This document shows positions 1-5,658 of a stretch of DNA of 5,658 nt, piece after piece. The translations under genes and the position numbers were made by a program. The DNA is from Aestuariivita sp049276915 (GTDB lineage: Bacteria > Pseudomonadota > Alphaproteobacteria > Rhodobacterales > Rhodobacteraceae). The stretch is from contig NZ_JBASXK010000017.1 of NCBI RefSeq assembly GCF_049276915.1, positions 1 through 5,658 on the forward strand, given 5' to 3'. How positions within the stretch are numbered: the stretch's first letter is position 1; every line of letters starts with the position of its first letter. The notes beneath the pieces are model-generated. The model was not told where the DNA came from. It searched no databases and was given only the letters and a program-made list of their open reading frames with translations.

Positions 1-375
1 CGGTCATAACGTGCAGCCTTTGGGCCGATCAGACCGGAGCTTCGCGCAGGCCCAGTTGAGTGGCCGATGTGCGGACTTTTCAGACCATCTTTCTATTTAG
101 CACAACTGGTGCTTTCGGTCCGATGCAGCCATTAAACAGACACAGAGAAGTTGCGGCGCGGCTCGTCATTCCTACCGCTAATCACCAACTAAATGACGTT
201 ATGCTATAAAACGCAGCTAAAAATTTTACCTCTGCTCTCTCCTCAGGACAGCACTCTGCCTTCCTTGGCATCCAAACGCATCACAAGGATCAGGGGGTGC
301 AACTATTTTCATGGCCAGATGTTGCCGCGAAATGTCAGCAAGGTTGGCGATCGAGAAAAATAAACCAAAAAGCAG
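1..375. other. Downstream non-coding region, nothing confidently identified
   Basis: This stretch follows the hydrolase stop and carries no gene I can support. On the minus strand, T-rich tracts (CTTTTT and TATTTTTC at about 350-372) lie just after the stop. The nearest hairpin, GTCCGG/CCGGAC at 397-415 inside the gene, is about 25 bases away, so it is not a good intrinsic terminator. A small dyad AGCAC-AACTG-GTGCT lies at 99-113. From the left edge, a plus-strand frame is open for 32 codons up to the TAG at 98-100, which could be decayed or chance coding. The short AT-rich patch at about 190-230 breaks the composition of the surrounding DNA. No tRNA, IS end or CRISPR repeat is seen. Confidence 0.5.
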
Positions 376-1263
376 TCAGGGTCGCTCGAGGATGTAGTCC
401 GGCTGGATTCCGGACGCTTTGGTCGGGCCAATGACATCGTGACCTGCGAAAAAACCGTATCCGGAGATCAGCGCTGTTCTGAGGCCTGCCGCCTGCCCAC
501 CAAGAATATCTGTATGAAGACTGTCACCGACCATGACGGTGCGGTCCGGGTCAAAGCTGCCCAATCTTGCAAATACCAGATCAAAAATGTTCTTGAAGGG
601 TTTGCCAAAAAAGCGCGGTTCAACGCCTGTAGCATCGCCAAGTCGGTGCGCAAAGCTGCCGGGTTCAGTCGAAAACCCTTTTTCGCGGGGGGCCACGATA
701 TCTGGATTGCCGACGAGGACAGGGCGCGGGTTTCTTATGAGCGAGGCCGCAAGCAGTGCCTGTCGCTGCTCGGTCCAGACGGCGCTTCCCATCAGGATGT
801 ACCCCTCCGCCGCGTCATAGGCTGAGGGGTCTTCCGCCAGATAGGTGATGTCGAGATGTTCGAGGTCTTCCCGCCCCAAGCTTTCAGTCGCCATAAGGCC
901 CCACCGGGTCGCGGACATGTCGCCAAGCCCGGCGAGTGCTGCCTTGCGGCTTGTTATCACGTCGTCCGGATCGAAATCATACCCAAGGCGCGCGTACTTT
1001 CGCATCAGATTGGAATGCGGAAACCCGGCGGCATTGGATACCACGATCACACGCTTGCCCGCCTTTTGCAGCCCTGCGACGCGCTCCGGCACGCCGGGAA
1101 TGGCGGTCTCACCGATGTTCAGCACGCCAAAGGCATCGAGCAGAAACACGTCCATCTCATCTGCGATGGCATCCATGTTAGGACGCCTCACGCATGCAGC
1201 GGGGCGCGTGACGGCGGGAAGCCGATGGCGCACGCGCTCATAGGTCGCAAAGGCTTCTTCCAT
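376..1263 (-). CDS. HAD-superfamily class IIA hydrolase coupled to the transporter
   Basis: Predicted cytoplasmic HAD-superfamily enzyme of 295 residues, of the class IIA (C2-cap, NagD-like) type. Motif I is FLLDAFGVLN (40-49) with nucleophile Asp43. The +2 residue is Phe45, where standard phosphatases have an Asp. Motif II is VVSNAAG (Ser76), a large C2 cap spans about 100-215, motif III is FFGKPF with Lys221, and motif IV is VMVGDSLHTDILGG (Asp247, Asp252). NagD-type relatives hydrolyse phosphate esters; subfamilies with Trp or Phe at +2 are, to my knowledge, uncharacterised. The ATG at 1263 lies two bases after the permease stop (TGA-AG-ATG), and residues 3-15 (EAFATYERVRHRL) look like a genuine family N-terminus. 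Met30 (ATG at 1174-1176) has a better Shine-Dalgarno (GTGAGG) and is an alternative start. The position implies that it processes the imported compound or a product of it. The actual reaction is unknown. Confidence 0.88.
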   Translation of the reverse strand: MEEAFATYERVRHRLPAVTRPAACVRRPNMDAIADEMDVFLLDAFGVLNIGETAIPGVPERVAGLQKAGKRVIVVSNAAGFPHSNLMRKYARLGYDFDPDDVITSRKAALAGLGDMSATRWGLMATESLGREDLEHLDITYLAEDPSAYDAAEGYILMGSAVWTEQRQALLAASLIRNPRPVLVGNPDIVAPREKGFSTEPGSFAHRLGDATGVEPRFFGKPFKNIFDLVFARLGSFDPDRTVMVGDSLHTDILGGQAAGLRTALISGYGFFAGHDVIGPTKASGIQPDYILERP

Positions 1264-1265
1264 CT

Positions 1266-2081
1266 TCAAATGATTGCGCCCCGCACCTTGGCGGACACCC
1301 ACTCCGAGATGACAACTGCGGCGAGGATCACCAGCAAGATGAGCGACACTTGCGGCCATGCCAACACGTTGAGCGAGGACGAAAGCTGCAACCCGATGCC
1401 GCCCGCGCCCACGAGGCCGAGGACGGTGCTTTCGCGGATGTTGATGTCCCAGCGGAACACGGCGATACCAGCGAATGCGGGCAGGATTTGCGGCACGATG
1501 CCATAGGCCATCACCTGCCAGCGCGACGCGCCCGTGGCGGTGATCGCCTCGACTTGGGTCTCGTCGATTTCTTCGATGGCCTCGTACAACAGCTTGGCGC
1601 AGAACCCGATCGAACGGATCGCAATGGCGATGACTCCGGCAAAGACCCCCGGGCCGATAATGGCGATCAGCAGCAACGCCCAGATGAGCGAGTTGATCGA
1701 TCTGGTTGAGACGATGATCAGAAGGGCAATGGGGCGGATGAAAAATTTGGACGGTGTCGTATTGCTCGCGGCCAGAAAGGCGACCGGCACGGCGAGGATC
1801 AGTGCAAAAATTGTGCCCAGCGTCGCGATGTTGAGGGTGTCCCAGATCGGCTTGCCCAATTGGGTGATGTATTCCCATCGGGGCGGTGTCGCGCGGGTCC
1901 AGATGTCATTCGCAATACGCGGCGCATCCCAGACGAAAAACCACGTTGTCGCCTCGGAAATCTGCTGCCAGCAATAGGCAAATATCGCCACGCCGATCAG
2001 CCACATGACCCAATGCCCAAGGCTCTCGCGGCTGGTGCGCCGTTGCCAAGCCTGTTGTCCTTTCAGATCCTTGACCGGCAT
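1266..2081 (-). CDS. phnE: Phosphonate/phosphate-type ABC transporter permease, second copy
   Basis: Second inner-membrane channel subunit, 271 residues. It shares the family core with the first permease: the ATPase-docking EAITATGASRWQVMAYGIVPQ at about 178-198, then FRWDINIRESTVLGLVGAGGIG at about 209-230. Elsewhere it diverges clearly, so this is an old paralogous pair rather than a recent tandem duplication. Membrane segments are expected at about 22-38, 83-105, 113-141, 143-160 and 243-262. The periplasmic segment after the first helix is Trp-rich (TTWFFVWDAP, PPRWEY). The start codon shares one base with the preceding TAA (TAATG), and GAGAGGG about seven bases upstream serves as ribosome site. 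The hydrolase gene begins two bases after its stop. A heterodimeric channel with the first permease is inferred. Confidence 0.93.
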   Translation of the reverse strand: MPVKDLKGQQAWQRRTSRESLGHWVMWLIGVAIFAYCWQQISEATTWFFVWDAPRIANDIWTRATPPRWEYITQLGKPIWDTLNIATLGTIFALILAVPVAFLAASNTTPSKFFIRPIALLIIVSTRSINSLIWALLLIAIIGPGVFAGVIAIAIRSIGFCAKLLYEAIEEIDETQVEAITATGASRWQVMAYGIVPQILPAFAGIAVFRWDINIRESTVLGLVGAGGIGLQLSSSLNVLAWPQVSLILLVILAAVVISEWVSAKVRGAII

Positions 2082-2890
2082 TATTGCACCCTCTCGCGGA
2101 TGATGCCGGATATGTATTCAAGCGCCATCACGATCAGGATGATCATCAACAGGATCGCCGCTGCGGTGTCGTATTCGTAGCGGTCGAACGCTGTGTTCAG
2201 GGTCGCGCCGATGCCGCCTGCACCCACGAGGCCCAAAATGGCGCTTTCTCGAAAGTTGATGTCCACACGGTATATCGACAGACCAATAAGCCGCGGCATG
2301 ACCTGTGGCTGCACACCGTAATTGATCCATTGCGTCCACTTGGCCCCAGAGGCCTTGATCGCCTCTGCCTGAACACGGTCCATGCTTTCGATATCTTCGG
2401 CAAGCAGTTTGGACAAAAAGCCGATGGTCGCAAAACTGAGTGTCAGGAACCCGGCGAGTGGGCCAAACCCAAAGATCGCCACGAGCAGAATGGCCACGAT
2501 GATCTCTTGCAATGCACGGCTGACCGCGATGATCGCGCGGCAGATCAGGTAGATCGGTAAAGGGGCGATGTTGCGCGCCGCCCCCAGTGCAATCGGGATC
2601 GAAATGATGATGCCCACGACAGACGAGGCGACGGTCATAATAATGCTCTCGATCATGCCTTCCCAGATGTCGCTTGAGCGGGACGTGAAATCAGGGCTTG
2701 TGAAGGCGAGGACAAATTGCTTGCCGCGTTCCAACCCCTCGTAGACCCTTGCCCAGTTGACGTCGATGGTCATGTAGGCGGCGACCAGATAGGCCGCAAA
2801 TCCAAGGATCAAAGCCCACCGCAACCATGCGCGCTGCACGAAGGGTGGCTTTTTCCACGGCTTGCCGATGCGTGTGTCCAGCGCGCTCAT
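2081..2890 (-). CDS. phnE: Phosphonate/phosphate-type ABC transporter permease, first copy
   Basis: Inner-membrane channel subunit of 269 residues, the usual PhnE length. It has a basic cytoplasmic N-terminus, a first membrane segment at about 24-40, a periplasmic stretch of about 40 residues, and then further hydrophobic segments at about 82-103, 113-150 and 242-262. The EAA-type loop that docks on the ATPase is seen as AEAIKASGAKWTQWINYGVQPQVMP at about 175-199 (positions given, core EAxxxxG). It is followed by the PhnE-typical YRVDINFRESAILGLVGAGGIG at about 207-228. It starts inside the phnC-like stop (ATGA) with GAGG upstream, and its TAA overlaps the ATG of the second permease. With that paralogue it probably forms a heterodimeric channel, as in two-permease systems named PhnE1/PhnE2 or PhoE/PhoT. 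Confidence 0.93.
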   Translation of the reverse strand: MSALDTRIGKPWKKPPFVQRAWLRWALILGFAAYLVAAYMTIDVNWARVYEGLERGKQFVLAFTSPDFTSRSSDIWEGMIESIIMTVASSVVGIIISIPIALGAARNIAPLPIYLICRAIIAVSRALQEIIVAILLVAIFGFGPLAGFLTLSFATIGFLSKLLAEDIESMDRVQAEAIKASGAKWTQWINYGVQPQVMPRLIGLSIYRVDINFRESAILGLVGAGGIGATLNTAFDRYEYDTAAAILLMIILIVMALEYISGIIRERVQ

Positions 2891-3675
2891 TCCGCGGCCT
2901 CGCTGTCGTCATCGACCTTTTCAATCGTCGCTTCCCAGTCTTCTTCGCCGTAGATGTTGGTCAGCACGTCGGGCGTCAGACCTTCGGGCAGGCCATCAAA
3001 TTCAATAGCCCCAAAACGCAGGCCGATCACCCGTTGGACGAACATCTGCGCAAGTGCCACGTCGTGGATGTTGATAATCGCTGCCAAGCCACGCTCTTTA
3101 CACAGCTCACAGATCAACCGCATGATTTGACGGGACGTCTTGGGGTCAAGCGAGGCGGTTGGCTCGTCCACGAGCAACAACGCCGGGTCTTGGATAAGGG
3201 CGCGGCAGATGCCGACCCGCTGACGCTGTCCACCTGACAATTCGTCCGCGCGCTTGTCTGCCATATGCGCAAGCCCAACGCGGTCCAACAAGCGAAACGC
3301 TTCGTCCACGTCCGATTGCGGAAACCTGCGCAGAAAGCTGCGCCAGAACCCGACATAACCCAAGCGACCGGACAGCACGTTTTCCATCACCGTCAGACGT
3401 TCAACCAGCGCATATTCCTGAAAGATCATGCCCATACGCCGCCGTTCGCGCCGCAACGCACCAGAAGACAGTCCAGTCAGCTCGACATCACCCAGATAAA
3501 CGTTGCCTGACGTCGGCTCGACTAACCGGTTGATGCAGCGGATAAGCGTGGACTTACCGGCCCCAGATGGCCCAATCAGGGCCAGAACCTGACCCTCGGG
3601 CACGTCCAAATCGACCGCCTTCAAGGCCTGATCGCCTGTCTTATATGTCTTCACAAGCTTCTCAAGCCGCAGCAT
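2887..3675 (-). CDS. phnC: Phosphonate/phosphate-type ABC transporter ATP-binding protein
   Basis: Cytoplasmic ATPase subunit that powers the importer. At 262 residues it has normal PhnC length and every nucleotide-binding motif is intact: Walker A GPSGAGKST (35-43), Q-loop FQEY with Gln86, ABC signature LSGGQRQR (146-153), Walker B LLLVDEP with the catalytic Glu171 (166-172), D-loop SLD, and switch His204 in NIHDVALA. The C-terminus is a short acidic tail (EKVDDDSEAAE). The ATG is preceded by GGGGAGG six bases upstream. The gene starts 66 bases after the phnD-like gene, beyond the stem-loop, and its stop overlaps the next start in an ATGA, indicating translational coupling. The closest family fit is PhnC (also PhoC of rhizobia); this motif set does not identify the transported compound. 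Confidence 0.93.
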   Translation of the reverse strand: MLRLEKLVKTYKTGDQALKAVDLDVPEGQVLALIGPSGAGKSTLIRCINRLVEPTSGNVYLGDVELTGLSSGALRRERRRMGMIFQEYALVERLTVMENVLSGRLGYVGFWRSFLRRFPQSDVDEAFRLLDRVGLAHMADKRADELSGGQRQRVGICRALIQDPALLLVDEPTASLDPKTSRQIMRLICELCKERGLAAIINIHDVALAQMFVQRVIGLRFGAIEFDGLPEGLTPDVLTNIYGEEDWEATIEKVDDDSEAAE

Positions 3676-3710
3676 GAAAGCCTCCCCGCCCCAGTTTTTC
3701 TAATTGGAAA

Positions 3711-3732
3711 GGGCGGACCAAAAGGCCCGCCC
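3711..3732 (-). promoter_or_regulatory. Intercistronic stem-loop between phnD-like and phnC-like genes
   Basis: Read on the minus strand, this is a nine-base-pair stem (GGGCGG-G-CC with GG-U-CCGCCC, one G-U wobble) closed by a UUUU loop, starting nine bases after the phnD-like stop codon. Only three U residues follow, so it is a poor rho-independent terminator on its own. Strong hairpins between a binding-protein gene and its membrane-component genes commonly protect the upstream message from 3' exonucleases or cause partial termination. Either keeps the binding protein in excess. The role is inferred; the hairpin is seen directly. Confidence 0.7.
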
Positions 3733-3741
3733 GATCAGAGT

Positions 3742-4716
3742 TTATTCGCAAGCGTAGCTGACGCCGTTTGCAGCATCGATCTTGCGGATCACGTCCCAGA
3801 ATTCCTGATAGGTCATCGGCAGGAACTGGCCTTCATTCGACTTTTCGAACTCGGCTTGCAGCGATGTGCCTTCCCATTCAAAGTTGAAGAACGCGTTGCG
3901 AATGCTTTCTTTCAACTCAGGCGTCAGGTTGTGCGCTGTTCCAAAGCCTGTTGTCGGGAAGGTTTGCGATTTGTAGATCGTCACAACCTGATCTTCGGTG
4001 ATAACATCGCGGCTGAGCATCCGTGCCTTCACCGAGTTGGCGATAGACGCCGCCATATAGTCCTTGTTGGCCACACCGAGGATAGAGTTGTCGTGCTTGC
4101 CCGAATAGACCGGTTCAAAGTCCCGCTCGGGCAGCATGTCAAAATCGCCCTTCAGGATCGCGGATGGTGCTTTGAAGCCCGAATTCGACGTGGGCGAGGT
4201 GAAGGCGAGTTGCTTGCCCTTGATGTCCTCGACCTTTTCGATGCCCGATCCAGGATAGGTGATGATCTCCATTTCATATCCAAAATTACCGTCTTTCGAG
4301 GCCATGATGGTGAACGGGTTAAAGCCCGCACAGTTCACCGCCAGCGGGTTCGACCCGGTGTTGAAGCCCGCAATGTGCAGACGTCCCGAGCGCATCGCTT
4401 CGATTTGAGCTGCGTTGTTTTGCACGGGGAAGAACACGACCGATTTGCCGGTTTCCGCTTCGAGGTGGGTCAGAAAATCAGACCACGCTTCCTTGTAAAC
4501 CGCCGGATCTTCGACCGGGGTATAGGCAAAGATCAGAGTATCCGGATCAACCAGATCAGCCGGATCGGTTGGCGTGTCCGCAATCAGATCGCCGTCAACG
4601 TCACAAAAGCGCGTGTCCAGATCGCCGCGCGGACAATCCTGCGCCGCCACCGGACCCGCCAGTGACAGGGCAACAGCCATAGCTGCGCCAGACAAAAGTG
4701 TATTCATTAGTTTCAT
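3742..4716 (-). CDS. phnD: Periplasmic phosphonate/phosphate-type ABC substrate-binding protein
   Basis: Captures a phosphorus oxyanion or organophosphorus ligand in the periplasm and delivers it to the permeases encoded downstream. The protein has 324 residues with a Sec signal peptide: MKLMN start, hydrophobic core at about 6-22, and likely cleavage after VAA (residue 25). The family anion-binding signatures are visible: FTSPTSNSGFKAPSAIL at about 172-188 (the S-x-S-G-F loop that grips the phosphoryl group) and YSGKHDNSILGVAN at about 204-217, whose His-Asp follows the PhnD/PtxB pattern. The loop reads S-N-S rather than the commoner S-T-S. Unusually, the mature N-terminus is CPRGDLDTRFC followed by an Asp-rich DVDGDLIADTPTD stretch (39-51) resembling a calcium-binding loop. 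Four Cys (28, 38, 129, 323) could form two disulfides. First gene of the transport operon, with a GGGAGG ribosome site. The gene symbol is family-level; phosphate, phosphite or a phosphonate are all possible ligands. Confidence 0.92.
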   Translation of the reverse strand: MKLMNTLLSGAAMAVALSLAGPVAAQDCPRGDLDTRFCDVDGDLIADTPTDPADLVDPDTLIFAYTPVEDPAVYKEAWSDFLTHLEAETGKSVVFFPVQNNAAQIEAMRSGRLHIAGFNTGSNPLAVNCAGFNPFTIMASKDGNFGYEMEIITYPGSGIEKVEDIKGKQLAFTSPTSNSGFKAPSAILKGDFDMLPERDFEPVYSGKHDNSILGVANKDYMAASIANSVKARMLSRDVITEDQVVTIYKSQTFPTTGFGTAHNLTPELKESIRNAFFNFEWEGTSLQAEFEKSNEGQFLPMTYQEFWDVIRKIDAANGVSYACE

Positions 4717-4787
4717 GTAAGTGTCCTCCCAGATGCCAGAGGCTAACCGGAACAGACAAATTTACAAGCCGGATTCATGACCTTGTT
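4717..4787 (-). promoter_or_regulatory. Intergenic leader of phnD-like gene with strong RBS
   Basis: This 71-base gap separates the gph-like stop from the binding-protein start. On the minus strand it ends with GGGAGG eight bases before the ATG, a near-ideal Shine-Dalgarno that fits a highly expressed periplasmic protein and decides the start at 4716 over the internal Met4. An AT-rich core (TTGTAAATTTGTCTGTT, about 4751-4767) could be part of a promoter or regulator site. It does not show two PhoB half-sites at 11-base spacing, and no clear -10 follows. No terminator hairpin is visible, so read-through from the gph-like gene is possible. Confidence 0.45.
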
Positions 4788-5444
4788 TCAACTGACGGCA
4801 ATGCCGTGCGCCGCCCAACTGGAAAACCGGTCACGGCTCGGCAGATCGGGCAAAGCCGCGTTTAGGTATCCTTCGGAAAACAGACGAAACGGGATGTCGG
4901 CGTTGCGGGCAGTATTGTAGTCGATGGCGCTGTCCCCGACATACAGGACCTGTGCCGGGCGGACGCCAAGCAGATCACAACATCTCAAGAGCGAGTCTGG
5001 GTCCGGCTTTTTGGGCTGGCCCGGCATAGCTCCCTCGATCACCTCGAAAAATCGGCTGAGGTCCAAGAGATCACAAATTTGCCGCGCAGGCCCCGCAGGC
5101 TTGTTTGTGCATATGCCTAGCGGGACACCCGCCGCACAAAAACCCTTGAGGGCTGCAACCACGCCCGGATAGGGCCGCGTCAGCGTCGTCATATCCGCCG
5201 CGTATGCTTCCAAAAACAGGGCGTGAGCAGTTTGCTGGCTCTCAACGTCACAGCCACCGGTCGCGGTGAGGCAGCGTTCAACTAGCACCTCAACACCATT
5301 CCCGATGAATGAGATGATTGTCGGCAGATCAAGCGTGTCTCTGCCAATACCCACAAGCATGACATTTGCAGCTGCATGCAGATCCGGCGCGCTATGAATC
5401 AGCGTGCCGTCCAAATCGAACACAATTGCTTTAGGGTCTTTCAT
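4788..5444 (-). CDS. gph: Phosphoglycolate phosphatase-like HAD hydrolase
   Basis: Predicted cytoplasmic HAD phosphatase of 218 residues, close to the usual Gph length of about 220-250. Motif I is FDLDGTL with nucleophile Asp10 and acid/base Asp12, followed by HSAPDLHAA, which closely resembles the Gph consensus. A C1-type helical cap fills roughly residues 18-90. Motif II is GICTNKP (Thr113), motif III is the Lys in KKPDPD (145-146), and motif IV is VGDSAIDYNTAR (Asp171, Asp175). The family removes phosphate from 2-phosphoglycolate; close relatives act on other small phosphate esters, so the substrate is inferred. I chose the ATG at 5444 because it places FDLDGT at the normal position. The frame stays open upstream to a TTG at 5558, but that extension looks non-catalytic. 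The Shine-Dalgarno is weak (AGG about 11 bases upstream). It lies 71 bases upstream of the binding-protein gene on the same strand and might share its transcript. Confidence 0.88.
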   Translation of the reverse strand: MKDPKAIVFDLDGTLIHSAPDLHAAANVMLVGIGRDTLDLPTIISFIGNGVEVLVERCLTATGGCDVESQQTAHALFLEAYAADMTTLTRPYPGVVAALKGFCAAGVPLGICTNKPAGPARQICDLLDLSRFFEVIEGAMPGQPKKPDPDSLLRCCDLLGVRPAQVLYVGDSAIDYNTARNADIPFRLFSEGYLNAALPDLPSRDRFSSWAAHGIAVS

Positions 5445-5658
5445 TTCAAAGTCACGACCTAGTGGAATTTGTCTACACAATGGAGCACTTCCACGCTGCG
5501 GGCCATACTTCACCGGCTTTTCACGCCACAAATCTGAGCGGCCATAGCGTCGCAGCAAGTCAGTTTACTCTTTGACCTAAGCAACATCTCAGCGAATGGC
5601 AGCAATAGGTTTTCTTCGGTCATTGGTCGGCGAAGCAGCAACGAGCATTCTGGGCTCT
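5445..5658 (-). other. Upstream region of the gph-like gene, no supported gene
   Basis: This stretch should contain the promoter of the gph-like gene. Its part nearest the gene is an in-frame open extension with an unremarkable, Arg-rich translation and an in-frame TAA at 5565-5567. I see no convincing -35/-10 pair. An imperfect palindrome (TTGTCTACACAA) lies at 5469-5480. The last 80 or so bases to the window edge show no open frame, tRNA or repeat that I can support. Confidence 0.45.
5469..5480. promoter_or_regulatory. Imperfect palindrome upstream of gph-like gene, possible operator
   Basis: The 12-base sequence TTGTCTACACAA is a palindrome apart from one internal mismatched pair, lying 25-36 bases upstream of the ATG at 5444. 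TTGTNNNNACAA-like dyads are typical of GntR-family regulators, which makes an operator possible. No regulator gene is in the window and a 12-base dyad can arise by chance, so this is a weak call. Confidence 0.2.

Noticed and set aside
226..312. 28-codon minus-strand open frame downstream of the operon
   Set aside because: It has no ribosome site, no recognisable sequence and a length expected by chance.
340..415. Intrinsic terminator after the hydrolase
   Set aside because: The stem GTCCGG/CCGGAC (397-415) lies inside the gene and about 25 bases from the T tract. Stem and U-run are not adjacent.
1264..1878. Long in-frame open extension upstream of the HAD hydrolase (to 1878)
   Set aside because: It runs through the second permease gene in another frame, and its translation is Arg/His-rich with no HAD features. 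The real protein begins at 1263 (or 1176).
1266..2890. Recent tandem duplication of the permease gene
   Set aside because: The two proteins agree mainly in the EAA loop and the DIN-RES-LGLVGAGGIG block and differ elsewhere, as in ancient PhnE1/PhnE2 pairs.
3856..4665. Plus-strand open frame of 269 codons antisense to the binding protein
   Set aside because: It is a mirror of the high-GC phnD-like gene. The translation is Arg/Val/His-rich with no recognisable domain, while the minus-strand reading is a clear family member.
4747..4787. Possible PhoB box upstream of the phnD-like gene
   Set aside because: GTCAT-, TGTAA- and TGTCT-like fragments occur, but no two adjacent half-sites fit at the required 11-base period, so I cannot support a Pho box.
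5445..5558. N-terminal extension of the gph-like protein from a TTG at 5558
   Set aside because: It adds 38 residues before FDLDGT that do not resemble Gph proteins. The ATG at 5444 gives normal family length.

Overview
The window looks like chromosomal DNA from an alphaproteobacterium, most likely a marine Rhodobacterales (Roseobacter-type) species. This rests on the moderately high G+C coding style, tightly packed genes and the flavour of the proteins. It is an inference, because no taxonomic marker gene is present. All six supported genes lie on the minus strand and read from right to left.

Layout in transcription order: a phosphoglycolate-phosphatase-like HAD gene (gph-like, 5444-4788); a 71-base gap with a strong ribosome binding site; a phosphonate/phosphate-type periplasmic binding protein (phnD-like, 4716-3742); a 66-base gap holding a strong stem-loop (3711-3732); the transporter ATPase (phnC-like, 3675-2887); two different permeases (phnE-like, 2890-2081 and 2081-1266); and a second, class IIA HAD hydrolase (1263-376). 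The last four genes overlap or nearly touch (ATGA overlap, TAATG overlap, TGA-AG-ATG), so they are almost certainly one translationally coupled unit. Both ends of the window (1-375 and about 5559-5658) carry no gene I can support.

Together the genes describe a high-affinity importer for a phosphorus oxyanion or organophosphorus compound: binding protein in the periplasm, a two-subunit membrane channel and a cytoplasmic ATPase. A dedicated HAD enzyme is welded to its 3' end. No C-P lyase, phosphonatase (phnX), phnW, phnA or phosphite dehydrogenase is in the window, so the family label 'phosphonate' does not fix the substrate. The terminal HAD enzyme is the most informative clue. It keeps the nucleophile Asp43, Ser76, Lys221 and the acidic motif IV, but has Phe45 where ordinary HAD phosphatases have the acid/base Asp. 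This suggests chemistry or a substrate different from a routine phosphomonoesterase. The binding protein also carries an unusual Asp-rich, Cys-flanked N-terminal segment.

The arrangement resembles phn/pho-type two-permease transporters such as PhoCDET of rhizobia, so the transporter itself is not new. The HAD-coupled version and its substrate are what remain open.
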